Source: Acidimicrobiia bacterium
GTDB taxonomy: Bacteria > Acidobacteriota > Vicinamibacteria > Vicinamibacterales > UBA2999
Direction of reading: 5' to 3'
Length of the DNA: 51,272 bases
Assembly (NCBI GenBank): GCA_016871255.1
Contig: VFZH01000008.1
Span: forward strand, 1 to 51,272
Shown here: one piece after another, positions 1-11,930 of the stretch
Layout of the letters: every line of letters begins with the position of its first letter
Position numbering within the stretch: the stretch's first letter is position 1
Position numbers and translations under genes: made by a program
The notes under the pieces: model-generated
What the model saw: only the letters and a program-made list of their open reading frames with translations
Databases searched by the model: none
What the model was told of the DNA's origin: nothing

Positions 1-45
1 CAGCAGCGTCCCGCCCGAGAGCATGGCCGTGGATTTCCAGGTCAT
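1..45 (-). CDS. Possible MurJ (lipid II flippase), N-terminal fragment leaving the window
   Basis: Read on the minus strand, the first 45 bases give 15 codons, MTWKSTAMLSGGTLL, open to the edge. MurJ/MviN flippases usually begin with a similar K-S-x-x-x-x-S-x-x-T-L-L pattern at the head of the first membrane helix, so MurJ is a guess from very little sequence. The in-frame triplet 12 bases upstream is a stop, which fixes the ATG at 43-45 as the first possible start. A TAGAAT box lies 11 bases upstream (57-62 on the plus strand), like the start-proximal boxes of other genes here. The gene would diverge from kdsB. Confidence 0.3.
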   Translation of the reverse strand, partial: MTWKSTAMLSGGTLL

Positions 46-137
46 CGACGCGCTTCATTCTACTCTTTCGGATTCCGGTGCCGGCTCCGATACCCGCACG
101 AGGGACCGGCGTGCGTGGGTCTGTGTTAGGATTCGCC

Positions 138-2694
<2,557 letters not shown>

Positions 2695-2759
2695 CGCCGC
2701 GGCGTCCGACCCCCGGCGAGCGCCCGGCCCCGGTGCCCGGCGCCCCGCCATCGCCACCC

Positions 2760-2765
2760 TATAAT
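2760..2765 (+). promoter_or_regulatory. TATAAT -10 box six bases before the kdsA start (leaderless type)
   Basis: A perfect TATAAT ends six bases before the GTG start of kdsA at 2772. A sigma-70 promoter with this box would start transcription at or within a base or two of the start codon, leaving no room for a Shine-Dalgarno site. No clear -35 hexamer is visible. This gives kdsA a probable private promoter inside the kdsB-lapB cluster. Confidence 0.55.
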
Positions 2766-2771
2766 GTCCCC

Positions 2772-3617
2772 GTGGATCCGGTGCGTATCGGGCCGCTGGC
2801 GATCGGCGGCGGGAGCCCCCTGGCCGTCATCGCCGGTCCCTGCGTCATCGAAAGCCCCGCGCACGCGATGGATCTCGCCGAGGCGCTTCGAGAGATCGGC
2901 GCCCGCACGTCGGTGCCGGTCGTCTTCAAGGCCTCGTTCGACAAGGCGAACCGGACCTCGATACGCTCCTTTCGAGGACCCGGGCCTGGCGATGGCCTGC
3001 AGGTGCTGGCCGACGTCCGGGCCCGGACCGGCCTTCCCGTGCTCACCGACATTCACGAACCCGCGCAGGCGGCCCCCGCGGCGCAGGCGGTCGACGTCAT
3101 CCAGATCCCGGCATTCCTCTGCCGCCAGACGGACCTGCTGATCGCCGCGGCCCGCACCGGGCTCCCGGTGAACGTGAAGAAGGGCCAGTTCCTCGCCCCG
3201 CGTGACATGCGGCACGTGGCCGAGAAGATCGTCTCGACGGGCAACCGGGCCGTGCTCCTCACCGAACGTGGCACCAGCTTCGGATACCACGACCTGATCG
3301 TGGACATGCGCGCGCTTCCGATCCTGCGCGGGCTCGGCTACCCGGTCGTCTTCGACGTGACCCACAGCCTGCAACTGCCGGGCGCCGGCGACGGCGTCAC
3401 GGCGGGCCTGGCGGAGTTCATCGAGCCGCTGGCGGCGGCGGGGGTGGCTGCTGGTGTCGACGCGGTCTTCCTCGAGGTTCACGACGACCCGACCCGCGCC
3501 AGGAGCGACGCGGCCAACGCGCTGCACCTCGATCGGCTCGAGCCGCTGATCCGCCGCCTGACGCGCATCGACGCCGCCGCCCGTGAGCCTGCCGCCGCAC
3601 TGGGGGCCGGCACGTGA
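2772..3617 (+). CDS. kdsA: 2-dehydro-3-deoxyphosphooctonate aldolase (Kdo-8-phosphate synthase)
   Basis: Condenses phosphoenolpyruvate with arabinose 5-phosphate to Kdo 8-phosphate. The 281-residue barrel shows FKASFDKANRTS, TDIHEP, QIPAFLCRQTDLL, NVKKGQF, GTSFGY and FDVTHSLQ. The N-terminal strand reads AGPCVIES: the Cys is the ligand that marks metal-dependent KdsA (Aquifex type), whereas the E. coli metal-free type has Asn there. The start is GTG 2772, the only good start before VDPVRIGPL, directly behind a TATAAT box. Its stop overlaps the kdsD start by four bases, so product and substrate supply are coupled. Confidence 0.96.
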   Translation: MDPVRIGPLAIGGGSPLAVIAGPCVIESPAHAMDLAEALREIGARTSVPVVFKASFDKANRTSIRSFRGPGPGDGLQVLADVRARTGLPVLTDIHEPAQAAPAAQAVDVIQIPAFLCRQTDLLIAAARTGLPVNVKKGQFLAPRDMRHVAEKIVSTGNRAVLLTERGTSFGYHDLIVDMRALPILRGLGYPVVFDVTHSLQLPGAGDGVTAGLAEFIEPLAAAGVAAGVDAVFLEVHDDPTRARSDAANALHLDRLEPLIRRLTRIDAAAREPAAALGAGT

Positions 3618-4588
3618 AGGGGCCGGGCGACGTCGACCTGTCCCTCGCCCGCAAGGTGCTGCAGACCGAAGCGGCCGCCATCCTGGCACTCGTCGATCGG
3701 CTGGACGACCGCTTCGCCGCCGCCGTGCGGCTCCTGCTCGCGTGCCGGGGACGCGTCATCGTGACCGGCATGGGCAAGTCCGGCATCATCTGCCGCAAGC
3801 TTGCCGCGACGTTCTCCAGCACGGGCACACCGGCGTTCTTCCTCCATCCGGCCGAAGCGATTCACGGGGACCTCGGCGTCATCCGCGCCGACGACGTGGT
3901 CCTGGCACTCTCTCTCAGCGGGGAGACGGACGAGATCCTCCGGCTGCTCGAGACGATCAAGCGGCTCGGCGCGCGGCTCATCGCCATCACGGGCGACGAG
4001 CGGTCCACGCTGGGACGCGCCGCCGACGTCACGCTCGACGGCAGCGTCTCCGAAGAAGCGTGCCCGATGAACCTGGTGCCCACGGCGAGCACGACGGCCG
4101 CCCTGGCGCTCGGCGATGCGCTGGCCATGACGCTGCTCGTGGCGAAGGGGTTCCGGCAGGAGGACTTCGCCAGCCTGCACCCCGGGGGAAAGCTGGGCAA
4201 GCGGCTCATGCGGGTGGAGCAGCTGATGCACACCGGCGCCCAGGTGCCGCTGGTCACCACGGAAACGCCGATGGCGGACGTTGTCTACGAGATGTCGCGC
4301 AAGGGGCTCGGCATGACCTGCGTGACCGACGGCGATCAGCGGCTCGCCGGCATCATCACCGACGGCGACCTGCGGCGCCACATGAGCCTGGAGCACGACA
4401 TCCTCCGCCGGACGGCCGCCGACGTGATGACACCGGGGCCGGTCACCATCGATGGCGGAATCCTGGCGGCCGAAGCGCTGCTGCGGATGGAGCAGCAGCG
4501 CATCACGTCGCTCGTGGTCGTCGACAGCGACGGGCGGGTCGATGGCGTCCTGCACCTGCACGACCTGTGGCGGACCGAACTGATCTGA
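3614..4588 (+). CDS. kdsD: D-arabinose 5-phosphate isomerase (KpsF/GutQ family)
   Basis: Isomerises ribulose 5-phosphate to arabinose 5-phosphate, the KdsA substrate. The 324 residues hold an N-terminal SIS sugar-isomerase domain (MGKSGIICRKLAATFSSTGT, HPAEAIHGDLG, LSLSGETDEIL, the HPGGKLGKRL hinge) and two C-terminal CBS domains (from about residue 205 to the end). The GTG start lies in the four-base GTGA overlap with the kdsA stop, indicating translational coupling. KdsC, the phosphatase that completes the Kdo pathway, is not in the window. Confidence 0.95.
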   Translation: MKGPGDVDLSLARKVLQTEAAAILALVDRLDDRFAAAVRLLLACRGRVIVTGMGKSGIICRKLAATFSSTGTPAFFLHPAEAIHGDLGVIRADDVVLALSLSGETDEILRLLETIKRLGARLIAITGDERSTLGRAADVTLDGSVSEEACPMNLVPTASTTAALALGDALAMTLLVAKGFRQEDFASLHPGGKLGKRLMRVEQLMHTGAQVPLVTTETPMADVVYEMSRKGLGMTCVTDGDQRLAGIITDGDLRRHMSLEHDILRRTAADVMTPGPVTIDGGILAAEALLRMEQQRITSLVVVDSDGRVDGVLHLHDLWRTELI

Positions 4589-4595
4589 TCGACGG

Positions 4596-5819
4596 GTGAA
4601 CGCGACCCCGATGTCCACGCAGTTCTACCTGCTCGCCGCGCTGCTGGCCCTGCTCGTCGGAGTCGCCGCGGGCAAGGCGTGGGAGCGCTACAAGCTGCGG
4701 GACGGCCGCTGGATCGATCGGCGCCGCCTTCGCGACACGCCGCACTACATGCTCGGCCTGAACTTCCTGACCGAGCACCAGGTCGACCAGGCGATTGAGG
4801 AGCTGACCCAGGCAGCCGGCACCGACGGCGACGCTCTCGAGATCCAGATGATCCTGGGCAACCTGTACCGCGGGAAGGGGCAGGTCAGTCGCGCCATCAC
4901 CGTCCACCAGGCGCTCCTGCAGCGCCCGTCGCTCACCCGCCTCGAGCACGCCTACGTCCTGCTGTGTCTGGGCCTCGACTTCCGCCACGCGGGCTTCGTC
5001 GATCGGGCCCTGGAGACCTTCCTGGAAGTGCTCGTGCTCGATCCGGGGAACCGGTACGCGCTCACCCACCTCCAGAAGCTGCACGAAGAGCAGCACCAGT
5101 GGCGCGACGCGCTGCGCGTGCGGGAGCAGATCGCGGCCGGGGCGGGCGGCTCATCCGGCGAGAACGCCGCGATCCTCGCGTTCCTGCGAAACGAGATCGG
5201 GGTCGAGCAGCAGCGTGCCGGAGACCTGAAGGCGGCCGCCCGCACGTTCGAGTCCGCCATCGACGCGAACGCCTCGACCGCGCCCGCCCGGCTGAATCTC
5301 GGGGACGTCCGGGAGCGGCTGGGCGATCTTCGCGGCGCCCTGCACGCGTGGGAGGCGCTCGTGGACGTCTCTCCGGAACGCGCGTACCTGGCGTTCGATC
5401 GGCTCGAGCGCGGATATCGCTTGACCGGTGCACAGGCACGTTTCGTCGAGCTGTGCGAGCGGCTGATCCGCGAGCACCCGGGTGACTGGCGTGCGCGCGC
5501 AGCGCTCGCCCGCCATCTCCTGCAGGCCGGCCGGCCGCGCACGGCGTTCGACCTGCTGATCGAGGCGCTGCCCCACCACCCGCACGGCCTCGCCGTCCAC
5601 CAGGAAATCTGGCACACGCTCGCCGAACTCGACCTCGACCCCGCCCTCGTCTCACGCTACGTGTCGCTCGCGCGCGACGCCGTGTTCTACCTCGACCCGC
5701 ACATCTGCACGAGCTGCCGCTATCGAAGCACGGAGCTGCTCTGGCTGTGCCCTCAGTGCCACACCTGGAACAGCTTCGTCGAGGAACGGATCGCCCCGGG
5801 CAAACAGCTGAGCGAGTGA
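4596..5819 (+). CDS. lapB: LapB (YciM)-type TPR protein, LPS assembly regulator
   Basis: LapB is an inner-membrane-anchored cytoplasmic TPR protein that, in E. coli, controls LPS synthesis by directing LpxC to FtsH. This protein has one N-terminal membrane helix (FYLLAALLALLVGVAAG), a basic stretch, about nine TPR-like helical pairs and a C-terminal rubredoxin-type metal knuckle with CTSC and CPQC, the LapB hallmark. At 407 residues from GTG 4596 it is close to the family's roughly 390; ATG 4611 is also possible and neither has a clear ribosome site. Its place behind kdsA and kdsD supports the LPS role. It ends 12 bases from the convergent coaE. Confidence 0.88.
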   Translation: MNATPMSTQFYLLAALLALLVGVAAGKAWERYKLRDGRWIDRRRLRDTPHYMLGLNFLTEHQVDQAIEELTQAAGTDGDALEIQMILGNLYRGKGQVSRAITVHQALLQRPSLTRLEHAYVLLCLGLDFRHAGFVDRALETFLEVLVLDPGNRYALTHLQKLHEEQHQWRDALRVREQIAAGAGGSSGENAAILAFLRNEIGVEQQRAGDLKAAARTFESAIDANASTAPARLNLGDVRERLGDLRGALHAWEALVDVSPERAYLAFDRLERGYRLTGAQARFVELCERLIREHPGDWRARAALARHLLQAGRPRTAFDLLIEALPHHPHGLAVHQEIWHTLAELDLDPALVSRYVSLARDAVFYLDPHICTSCRYRSTELLWLCPQCHTWNSFVEERIAPGKQLSE

Positions 5820-5831
5820 CCCGCCGAGCGG

Positions 5832-6452
5832 CTATGGCCCGCCGGCCGACTTGGCCGCGGCCGCACGCACCAGGGCGCCGTGGACCTCGCGTACGCGCGC
5901 GTCGGTCACGGCCACCGGACCGTCGGTCAGGATGACGTAGTCGGCCTTCGCCACCTTGTCCGCGAGCGGCAGCTGCGCCCGCACGCGCTGCCGTGCCTCC
6001 GCTTCGCTCAGGCCGTCCCGCGACATGATCCGCAGGATCTGCGTGTCCGGAGCGCAGGCCGTCACGATGACCGCGTCGAAGTCCCGCTCCCGGCCCGTCT
6101 CGAAGAGGAGGGGGATGTCCGCCACGCCGAGCGCCTCCGTCGCCGGGAGATCGGTGAACCACTGTTCGATGGCCCGCAGCACTAGCGGGTGCACGATCGC
6201 CTCGAGCGCGCGCCGGGCCTCGTCGTCGGCGAACACCTTCGCCGCCATCACCCGGCGATCGAGCGCACCGTCCGGATCGAGTACCACCGTCCCGAAACAT
6301 TCGACCACCGCCGCCAGGCCGGCGCTGCCGGGCGCCACGACCTCGCGAGCCAGCTCGTCGGCGTCGATCGTGGGCGCACCCAGCAGGTCCAGGCGGGCGC
6401 GCACGTGGCTCTTGCCCGTGGCAATGCCGCCGGTCAGCGCCACGCGCAGCAT
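5832..6452 (-). CDS. coaE: Dephospho-CoA kinase
   Basis: Last step of coenzyme A synthesis: phosphorylates the ribose 3'-OH of dephospho-CoA. The P-loop GGIATGKS lies at residues 8-15, followed by DADELAREV and the lid-region arginines, in 206 residues (family about 200). The ATG at 6452 opens MLRVALTGG, the conserved N-terminal strand. It follows folD by 14 bases on the same strand and faces lapB tail to tail. Confidence 0.95.
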   Translation of the reverse strand: MLRVALTGGIATGKSHVRARLDLLGAPTIDADELAREVVAPGSAGLAAVVECFGTVVLDPDGALDRRVMAAKVFADDEARRALEAIVHPLVLRAIEQWFTDLPATEALGVADIPLLFETGRERDFDAVIVTACAPDTQILRIMSRDGLSEAEARQRVRAQLPLADKVAKADYVILTDGPVAVTDARVREVHGALVRAAAAKSAGGP

Positions 6453-6466
6453 GGTCGGCGCCGTGA

Positions 6467-7426
6467 TCAGGGGTGCTGCCGTCCGGCGCCGGCCGGCTGG
6501 CGTTCCAGGCGCGCGCGCGCCGCGACCAGCGTGTTCCGCATCAGCATCGCGACCGTGAGCGGACCCACGCCCCCCGGAACCGGTGTCAGCGCTGCGGCCA
6601 CGGCGCCCACACCAGGGTGCACGTCGCCAACGAGCAGCGAGCCCTTCCGCTGGAACTGCGCCAGGCGCGGATGCCCGGCGCCGAAGAGCCCCTCCACCTG
6701 CGCCCAGTCCGTGATGCGGTTGATCCCGACATCCACGACCACGGCGCCCGGCTTCACGAACGCCGGCGTCACCAGTCCGGGACGTCCGACCGCCGCCACG
6801 AGGATGTCGGCCTCCCGGCACACCGCCGCGAGATCAGACGTGCGGGAGTGACAGATCGTCACCGTCGCGTGCCGGTGCAGCAGCAGCATCGCCAGCGGCT
6901 TGCCGACGATGTCGCTGCGCCCGATCACCACGGCCCGCTGTCCGGCGATCGGGACACCCTCCCATTCCAGCAGCTCGACGACGCCGGCCGGCGTGCCCGA
7001 CACGACGCTGGCACGGTTCTGGACCAGCAGCCCCACGTTGTGCGGGGAGAACCCATCCACGTCCTTGGCGGGCAGCAGCCGATCGAACACCTGCGGCTCC
7101 GCCTCGGGTCCCATCGCGGCAGGGAGAGGCGACTGCACGAGGATGCCGTCGTGCGCCTCGCTGAGGTTGAGCCGATCCACCAGGGTGAACAGGTCGCCCA
7201 GCGCCGCCGTGGCCGGCAGCCGCTCCAGATCGACCCGGAAGCCGATGGCCGAGGCGGTCCGCACCTTGCTCCGAACGTAGACCTCCGAAGCCGGATCGTG
7301 TCCCACGAGCACGATCGCGAGGCCAGGGGGACGCCCGTGCCGTCCGATGAACGCCTGCACCTCCGGGATGATGTCCACCTGCAGACGCGTCGCCAGCGCC
7401 TGCCCATCGAGGATCCGTGCCGCCAT
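6467..7426 (-). CDS. folD: Bifunctional methylenetetrahydrofolate dehydrogenase/cyclohydrolase
   Basis: Interconverts 5,10-methylene-, methenyl- and 10-formyl-tetrahydrofolate. The 319-residue protein has the catalytic region YVRSKVRTASAIGF (the lysine in RSK is catalytic), the substrate loop VQSPLP, the DGFSPHNVG segment and the Rossmann signature VVIGRSDIVGKPLA. The C-terminal extension is somewhat longer than in E. coli FolD (288). ATG 7426 sits six bases after TAGAAT with no Shine-Dalgarno sequence, so its mRNA is probably leaderless. coaE follows in the same unit. Confidence 0.96.
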   Translation of the reverse strand: MAARILDGQALATRLQVDIIPEVQAFIGRHGRPPGLAIVLVGHDPASEVYVRSKVRTASAIGFRVDLERLPATAALGDLFTLVDRLNLSEAHDGILVQSPLPAAMGPEAEPQVFDRLLPAKDVDGFSPHNVGLLVQNRASVVSGTPAGVVELLEWEGVPIAGQRAVVIGRSDIVGKPLAMLLLHRHATVTICHSRTSDLAAVCREADILVAAVGRPGLVTPAFVKPGAVVVDVGINRITDWAQVEGLFGAGHPRLAQFQRKGSLLVGDVHPGVGAVAAALTPVPGGVGPLTVAMLMRNTLVAARARLERQPAGAGRQHP

Positions 7427-7432
7427 TGCGCC

Positions 7433-7438
7433 ATTCTA
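7433..7438 (-). promoter_or_regulatory. TAGAAT -10 box six bases before the folD start
   Basis: On the minus strand TAGAAT is followed by GGCGCA and then the folD ATG at 7426. The spacing equals that of kdsA, pepP and nagZ and would place the transcript start on or next to the start codon. No convincing -35 hexamer is seen. Confidence 0.5.
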
Positions 7439-7485
7439 GCCAGTGCGCACGATGGCTGGTGTGCCCTGGCGGTGGACCATGGACG

Positions 7486-7514
7486 TTGACTTTTGGCGCT
7501 CGTTCCTGAATTCT
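7486..7514 (+). promoter_or_regulatory. Possible sigma-70 promoter of the symporter operon
   Basis: TTGACT (7486-7491), a 17-base spacer and AATTCT (7509-7514) lie in the gap between the divergent folD and symporter genes. The -35 is good, the -10 weak. Transcription would begin near 7521, leaving a leader of about 50 bases to GTG 7571. Confidence 0.35.
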
Positions 7515-7570
7515 CGGTCGTGCTCCCTTCGGCGAAGCGATCGACAGGCAGGTGACGCGATGGTGGCTCC

Positions 7571-9214
7571 GTGAGCGCAGTAGGTGAAGCATGGGGAACC
7601 CGGCTCGGCCTCGTGCTGGCCATGGCCGGCAACGCGGTCGGACTCGGCAACTTCCTTCGTTTCCCGGCCCAGGCGGCGCAGAACGGCGGCGGCGCGTTTC
7701 TCATCCCCTACCTGATCTCGTTCCTCCTCATGGGGATTCCGCTCCTCTGGGTGGAATGGGCCATCGGCCGCCACGGCGGGCAGTACGGCCATCACTCCAC
7801 CCCGGGCATGTTCGACCGGCTCGGACCGCAGCGCTGGCTGAAGTACATCGGCGTCTTCGGCCTGTTCACGAACTTCACGATCGCGGCCTACTACACCTAC
7901 ATCGAGTCCTGGACGCTGGCCTACGTCTGGCACTCGCTCGTCGGCACGTTCTCCACGTCCGATCCGCAGACGTTCTTCCCGGCCTACCTCGGCATCCACG
8001 AGAACTCGCTGTTCGCCCTGCCGATGGAAGCGCTGTTCTGGTTCCTGCTCACCCTGGCGCTCAACGTCTGGATCCTCTCGCACGGGCTGGCCAAGGGCAT
8101 CGAGATCGCCGCGAAGATCGGCTTGCCGCTGCTGCTGATCTTCGGCGCCGTGCTGGCGGTCCGCGGGCTGCTGCTCTCCCCCGGCGATCCCGGCGTCGTG
8201 CAAGACCCGATGGAGGGCCTCAATTTCGTCTGGGAGCCGCAGCTTGCCGGGCTCACGAACCCGACCACATGGCTGGCGGCGGCCGGCCAGGTGTTCTTCA
8301 CGCTGTCGGTCGGCATGGGCACGGTCCATTGCTACGCCGCCTACGTCAGACGCAACCAGGACATCGCCCTCAACGCGTCGGCCGCCGGCTGGATGAACGA
8401 GTTCGTCGAGGTCATCCTCGGCAGCAGCCTGCTCATCCCGATCGCCACCGCCTACCTCGGCCTGCAGGCCGTACAGGCGGCGACCGCGGGGGGCAGCGGG
8501 TTCAGCATGGCGTTCCTCACGCTCCCCACCCTGTTCAACAACTGGGGCGCCTTCGCGCCGATCGCCGGCGCCATGTGGTTCGGGCTTCTCTTCTTCGCCG
8601 GCATCACCTCGTCCCTGGCGATGGGCCAGCCGATCGTGGCCTTCTTCGAGGACGAGTTCGGCCAGTCGCGGACCCGCGCGTCCGCCGTGTTCTTCCTGAG
8701 CACGCTGATCCTCGGTTTCGTGTGCGTCTGGCTCTATCCCGGCGGGTCGTTCGACGAGTTCGACTACTGGACGGGCACCTTCGCCCTGGTCTGCTTCGCG
8801 CTGGCTGAAGTCGTCCTGTTCGCCTACATCTTCGGCATCGATCGGGGGTGGGAGGAAATCACGCGCGGTGCGGACATGCGGGTGCCGCACGCCTTCCGCT
8901 TCGTCATCAAGTACGTCACGCCGGCCTTCATCCTGGTGGTGTTCGTGGGGTCGCTGATCAAGCCGGCGGGCGACTGGTCCGCCGCCCTCCTGTCGCTCAC
9001 GTCGGGCGCGGGCTGGCCTCTGGCCCCGGACAGCGTCATCGGCAAGATCTGGCACGTGGGTGTCTCGGACTACCGCTGGTTCGACAGCGACGGGCGCGGC
9101 ACGACCCATCTCGTTCAGGACATCACTCGGCTCTTCCTGACCGTCCTCTTCATCCTGTGCGCCTGGCTGGTCGCCGCCGCCTGGCGGCGCAAAGCAAAGG
9201 AGACACGCTCATGA
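7571..9214 (+). CDS. Sodium-dependent transporter, NSS (SNF) family
   Basis: Sodium-coupled uptake of an amino acid or similar amine across the inner membrane. The N-terminal segment WGTRLGLVLAMAGNAVGLGN with FLRFPAQAAQNGGGAF is the conserved TM1 unwound region that binds sodium and substrate in LeuT-fold NSS carriers. About 12 hydrophobic helices are visible in 547 residues. GTG 7571 is the only start giving the conserved N terminus. The substrate cannot be read from sequence. The stop overlaps the start of a one-helix partner, an arrangement known for MetP/MetS methionine-alanine transporters, which makes neutral amino acids the better guess. Confidence 0.93.
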   Translation: MSAVGEAWGTRLGLVLAMAGNAVGLGNFLRFPAQAAQNGGGAFLIPYLISFLLMGIPLLWVEWAIGRHGGQYGHHSTPGMFDRLGPQRWLKYIGVFGLFTNFTIAAYYTYIESWTLAYVWHSLVGTFSTSDPQTFFPAYLGIHENSLFALPMEALFWFLLTLALNVWILSHGLAKGIEIAAKIGLPLLLIFGAVLAVRGLLLSPGDPGVVQDPMEGLNFVWEPQLAGLTNPTTWLAAAGQVFFTLSVGMGTVHCYAAYVRRNQDIALNASAAGWMNEFVEVILGSSLLIPIATAYLGLQAVQAATAGGSGFSMAFLTLPTLFNNWGAFAPIAGAMWFGLLFFAGITSSLAMGQPIVAFFEDEFGQSRTRASAVFFLSTLILGFVCVWLYPGGSFDEFDYWTGTFALVCFALAEVVLFAYIFGIDRGWEEITRGADMRVPHAFRFVIKYVTPAFILVVFVGSLIKPAGDWSAALLSLTSGAGWPLAPDSVIGKIWHVGVSDYRWFDSDGRGTTHLVQDITRLFLTVLFILCAWLVAAAWRRKAKETRS

Positions 9215-9360
9215 CCGCATCCGCGTGGATCATGCTCGGCGCCACGTGGACCGTGATCGTGGTCTTCGTGGGCCGTTTCTTCTGGAAGGTCCTCACCACG
9301 CCGGTCGGCGCGGATCGGATCGAGCAGACGCAGGACGGCATCCTCGAGAAGGACGCCTGA
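9211..9360 (+). CDS. MetS-like small subunit of the NSS transporter
   Basis: A 49-residue protein whose ATG lies in the four-base ATGA overlap with the symporter stop. It has one membrane helix (AWIMLGATWTVIVVFVGRFF) and a short charged tail ending GILEKDA. NSS carriers of the MetP type have such a partner, MetS, needed for full function in Corynebacterium. The assignment rests on size, topology and the tight coupling, because the family is too short for motif evidence. Confidence 0.72.
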   Translation: MTASAWIMLGATWTVIVVFVGRFFWKVLTTPVGADRIEQTQDGILEKDA

Positions 9361-9376
9361 GCCCGGGGTCCCGACG

Positions 9377-9994
9377 TCAGCCACCCAGGGCCAGATACTC
9401 GCGCGTGCGCCGCGCCGGATCGTTCCCGGTCAGCAGATCGGTGATGACCGCGACGCTCGTGGCGCCGGCCTCCAGCACCGCGGCCGTGCGCTCCAGCGTG
9501 ATGCCCCCGATTGCGACGATCGGCAGGGCGGGCCCCGCCAGTGCCCTCGCCCGCCTGACCAGATCCAGGCCCACGGCCGCGTAGCCGGTGGCCTTCGTGC
9601 CGGTCTGGAACACCGGGCCGACGGCCAGGTACGAGATCGGCTCCTGGAGCGCTGCACTGATCTGTGACGTCGTATGCGTGGAGAGCCCGACGAGGGCATC
9701 GCCGGGAAGCTGTGCCCGGGCGTCCTTCACGCTCAGGTCGTCCTGCCCGAGGTGCACGCCAGCCGCGCCAGCCAGGCGCGCCACGTCCACCCGGTCGTTG
9801 ACAATGACGCGCGAACCGGCCGAGCGCCCGGCCTCGACCAGCTCCGCGGCCAGATCGAGCAGAGCCCCGGACGCCAGATGCTTGGCGCGCAGCTGCAGCA
9901 GCCGCGCACCCCCGTCGAAGCACGCCCGGGTGAACGCCAGCGGCGTCCACCCCGACGCCCCGCAGACGTCGACGTCGCAGATGACGTAGAGCAT
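9377..9994 (-). CDS. thiE: Thiamine-phosphate synthase
   Basis: Joins hydroxymethylpyrimidine diphosphate and thiazole phosphate to thiamine phosphate. The 205-residue barrel keeps the family motifs: LLQLRAKHL (substrate Lys), VNDRVDVA, GVHLGQDD, STHTT, YLAVGPVFQTGTK and IGGI. It therefore looks catalytically complete, unlike the second ThiE-like protein near 47.7 kb. It is the last gene of the pepP-accB-accC-thiE group and ends 16 bases from the convergent symporter subunit. No other thiamine gene or TPP riboswitch is visible nearby. Confidence 0.92.
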   Translation of the reverse strand: MLYVICDVDVCGASGWTPLAFTRACFDGGARLLQLRAKHLASGALLDLAAELVEAGRSAGSRVIVNDRVDVARLAGAAGVHLGQDDLSVKDARAQLPGDALVGLSTHTTSQISAALQEPISYLAVGPVFQTGTKATGYAAVGLDLVRRARALAGPALPIVAIGGITLERTAAVLEAGATSVAVITDLLTGNDPARRTREYLALGG

Positions 9995-10029
9995 GCCGGT
10001 CGCACGCCCGGCGGAACCCGGGGTGTGCC

Positions 10030-11403
10030 TCAGCCGGCGGCCGCCAGGGCGCCGCCCGGCGCCGCCGGCCGCGCGAACCGTTCCATGAAGCCGGTGCTCA
10101 GCTTCCCGGCCGAGAAGTCCGGCTCGGCGAGGATCTTCAGGTGGAGCGGAATCGTCGTGTGGATCCCTTCGACCACGCTCATCTCGAGCGCACGGCGCAT
10201 CCGCGCGATCGCCTCGTCACGATCGCGCCCGTGCACGATCATCTTCGCCACCAGCGAATCGTAGTACGGCGGAATCGTGCACTCGGCGTGGGCCGCCGTG
10301 TCGATGCGCACACCAGGACCGCCGGCCATGTTGAAGGTGCGAATCAGACCGGGGGACGGGATGAATCGCTCGGGATCCTCGGCGTTGATCCGGCACTCGA
10401 TCGCATGGCCGGTGAACGTCACGTCGCTCTGCTTGAACGAAAGCCGCCCTCCGGCCGCCACGCGGATCTGCTCCTTGACGATGTCGATCCCGGTGACCAG
10501 TTCCGTCACCGGATGCTCCACCTGCAGCCGCGTGTTCGCCTCCATGAAGTAGAACTTGCCGTCCGCGTCCATCAGGAACTCGAACGTGCCGGCGTTGGTG
10601 TACTGCACCGCCCGGGCCGCATCCACCACCAGGTGGCCCATCTTGCGCCGCACCTTGTCAGTCAGGGCGGGCGCGGGCGACTCCTCCATGAGCTTCTGGT
10701 GACGGCGCTGAATCGAGCACTCGCGCTCGCCCAGGTGCACGATGGCGCCGTGGTGATCGCCGAGCACCTGGAACTCGATGTGGCGGGGGTTCGCGACGTA
10801 CTTCTCGACGTAGCAGTCGCCCACGCCGAACGCCGCTTCGGCCTCGCGCTGGGCAGCCTTCAGGGCGGGACCCAGTTCCTCGGGCGCCTCGACGACGCGC
10901 ATGCCCCGCCCCCCGCCGCCGGCCACCGCCTTGATGATCACCGGGTAGCCGATGTCCCTGGCGACCTTCAGCGCCCGCTCTTCAGACTCGACCGGCCCCT
11001 CGCTGCCGGGCAGCACCGGCAGCCCGGCCTTCTTCATCGCGCGCCGCGCGCGGGCCTTGTCGCCCATCAGGCGAATGACTTTCGGATCCGGCCCGATGAA
11101 CCGGATGTGACAGGCCTCGCAGATCTCCGCGAAGTACGCGCTCTCGGACAGGAACCCGTAGCCCGGATGGACCGCGTCCACGCCGGTGATCTCGGCCGCG
11201 CTGATGATCGCCGGGACGTTGAGGTAGCTGTCGGCGCTCCGCGCCGGGCCGATGCACACGTCCTCGTCCGCATACCGGACATGGAGCGAGTGCTCGTCGG
11301 CCTCGGAATAGACCGCCACGGTCTTGATGCCCAGTTCCCGGCACGCCACGATGACGCGCACGGCGATTTCGCCACGATTGGCGATCAGGACCTTCTTGAA
11401 CAT
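10030..11403 (-). CDS. accC: Acetyl-CoA carboxylase, biotin carboxylase subunit
   Basis: ATP-dependent carboxylation of biotin on AccB, first half of malonyl-CoA synthesis for fatty acids. The 457-residue ATP-grasp protein starts [18 protein letters not shown] and shows GGGGRGMR (ATP-binding glycine loop), [21 protein letters not shown] and [16 protein letters not shown] (active site). ATG 11403 gives the standard N terminus. It lies 16 bases downstream of accB, the classical order. A short Ala/Gly-rich C-terminal tail ([11 protein letters not shown]) is added. Confidence 0.97.
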   Translation of the reverse strand: MFKKVLIANRGEIAVRVIVACRELGIKTVAVYSEADEHSLHVRYADEDVCIGPARSADSYLNVPAIISAAEITGVDAVHPGYGFLSESAYFAEICEACHIRFIGPDPKVIRLMGDKARARRAMKKAGLPVLPGSEGPVESEERALKVARDIGYPVIIKAVAGGGGRGMRVVEAPEELGPALKAAQREAEAAFGVGDCYVEKYVANPRHIEFQVLGDHHGAIVHLGERECSIQRRHQKLMEESPAPALTDKVRRKMGHLVVDAARAVQYTNAGTFEFLMDADGKFYFMEANTRLQVEHPVTELVTGIDIVKEQIRVAAGGRLSFKQSDVTFTGHAIECRINAEDPERFIPSPGLIRTFNMAGGPGVRIDTAAHAECTIPPYYDSLVAKMIVHGRDRDEAIARMRRALEMSVVEGIHTTIPLHLKILAEPDFSAGKLSTGFMERFARPAAPGGALAAAG

Positions 11404-11419
11404 GCCAGGCTCGATCAGC

Positions 11420-11896
<477 letters not shown>

Positions 11897-11930
11897 CAGA
11901 TCCGGGCGCTTCGCGTGCCGGCGTCCTGAA

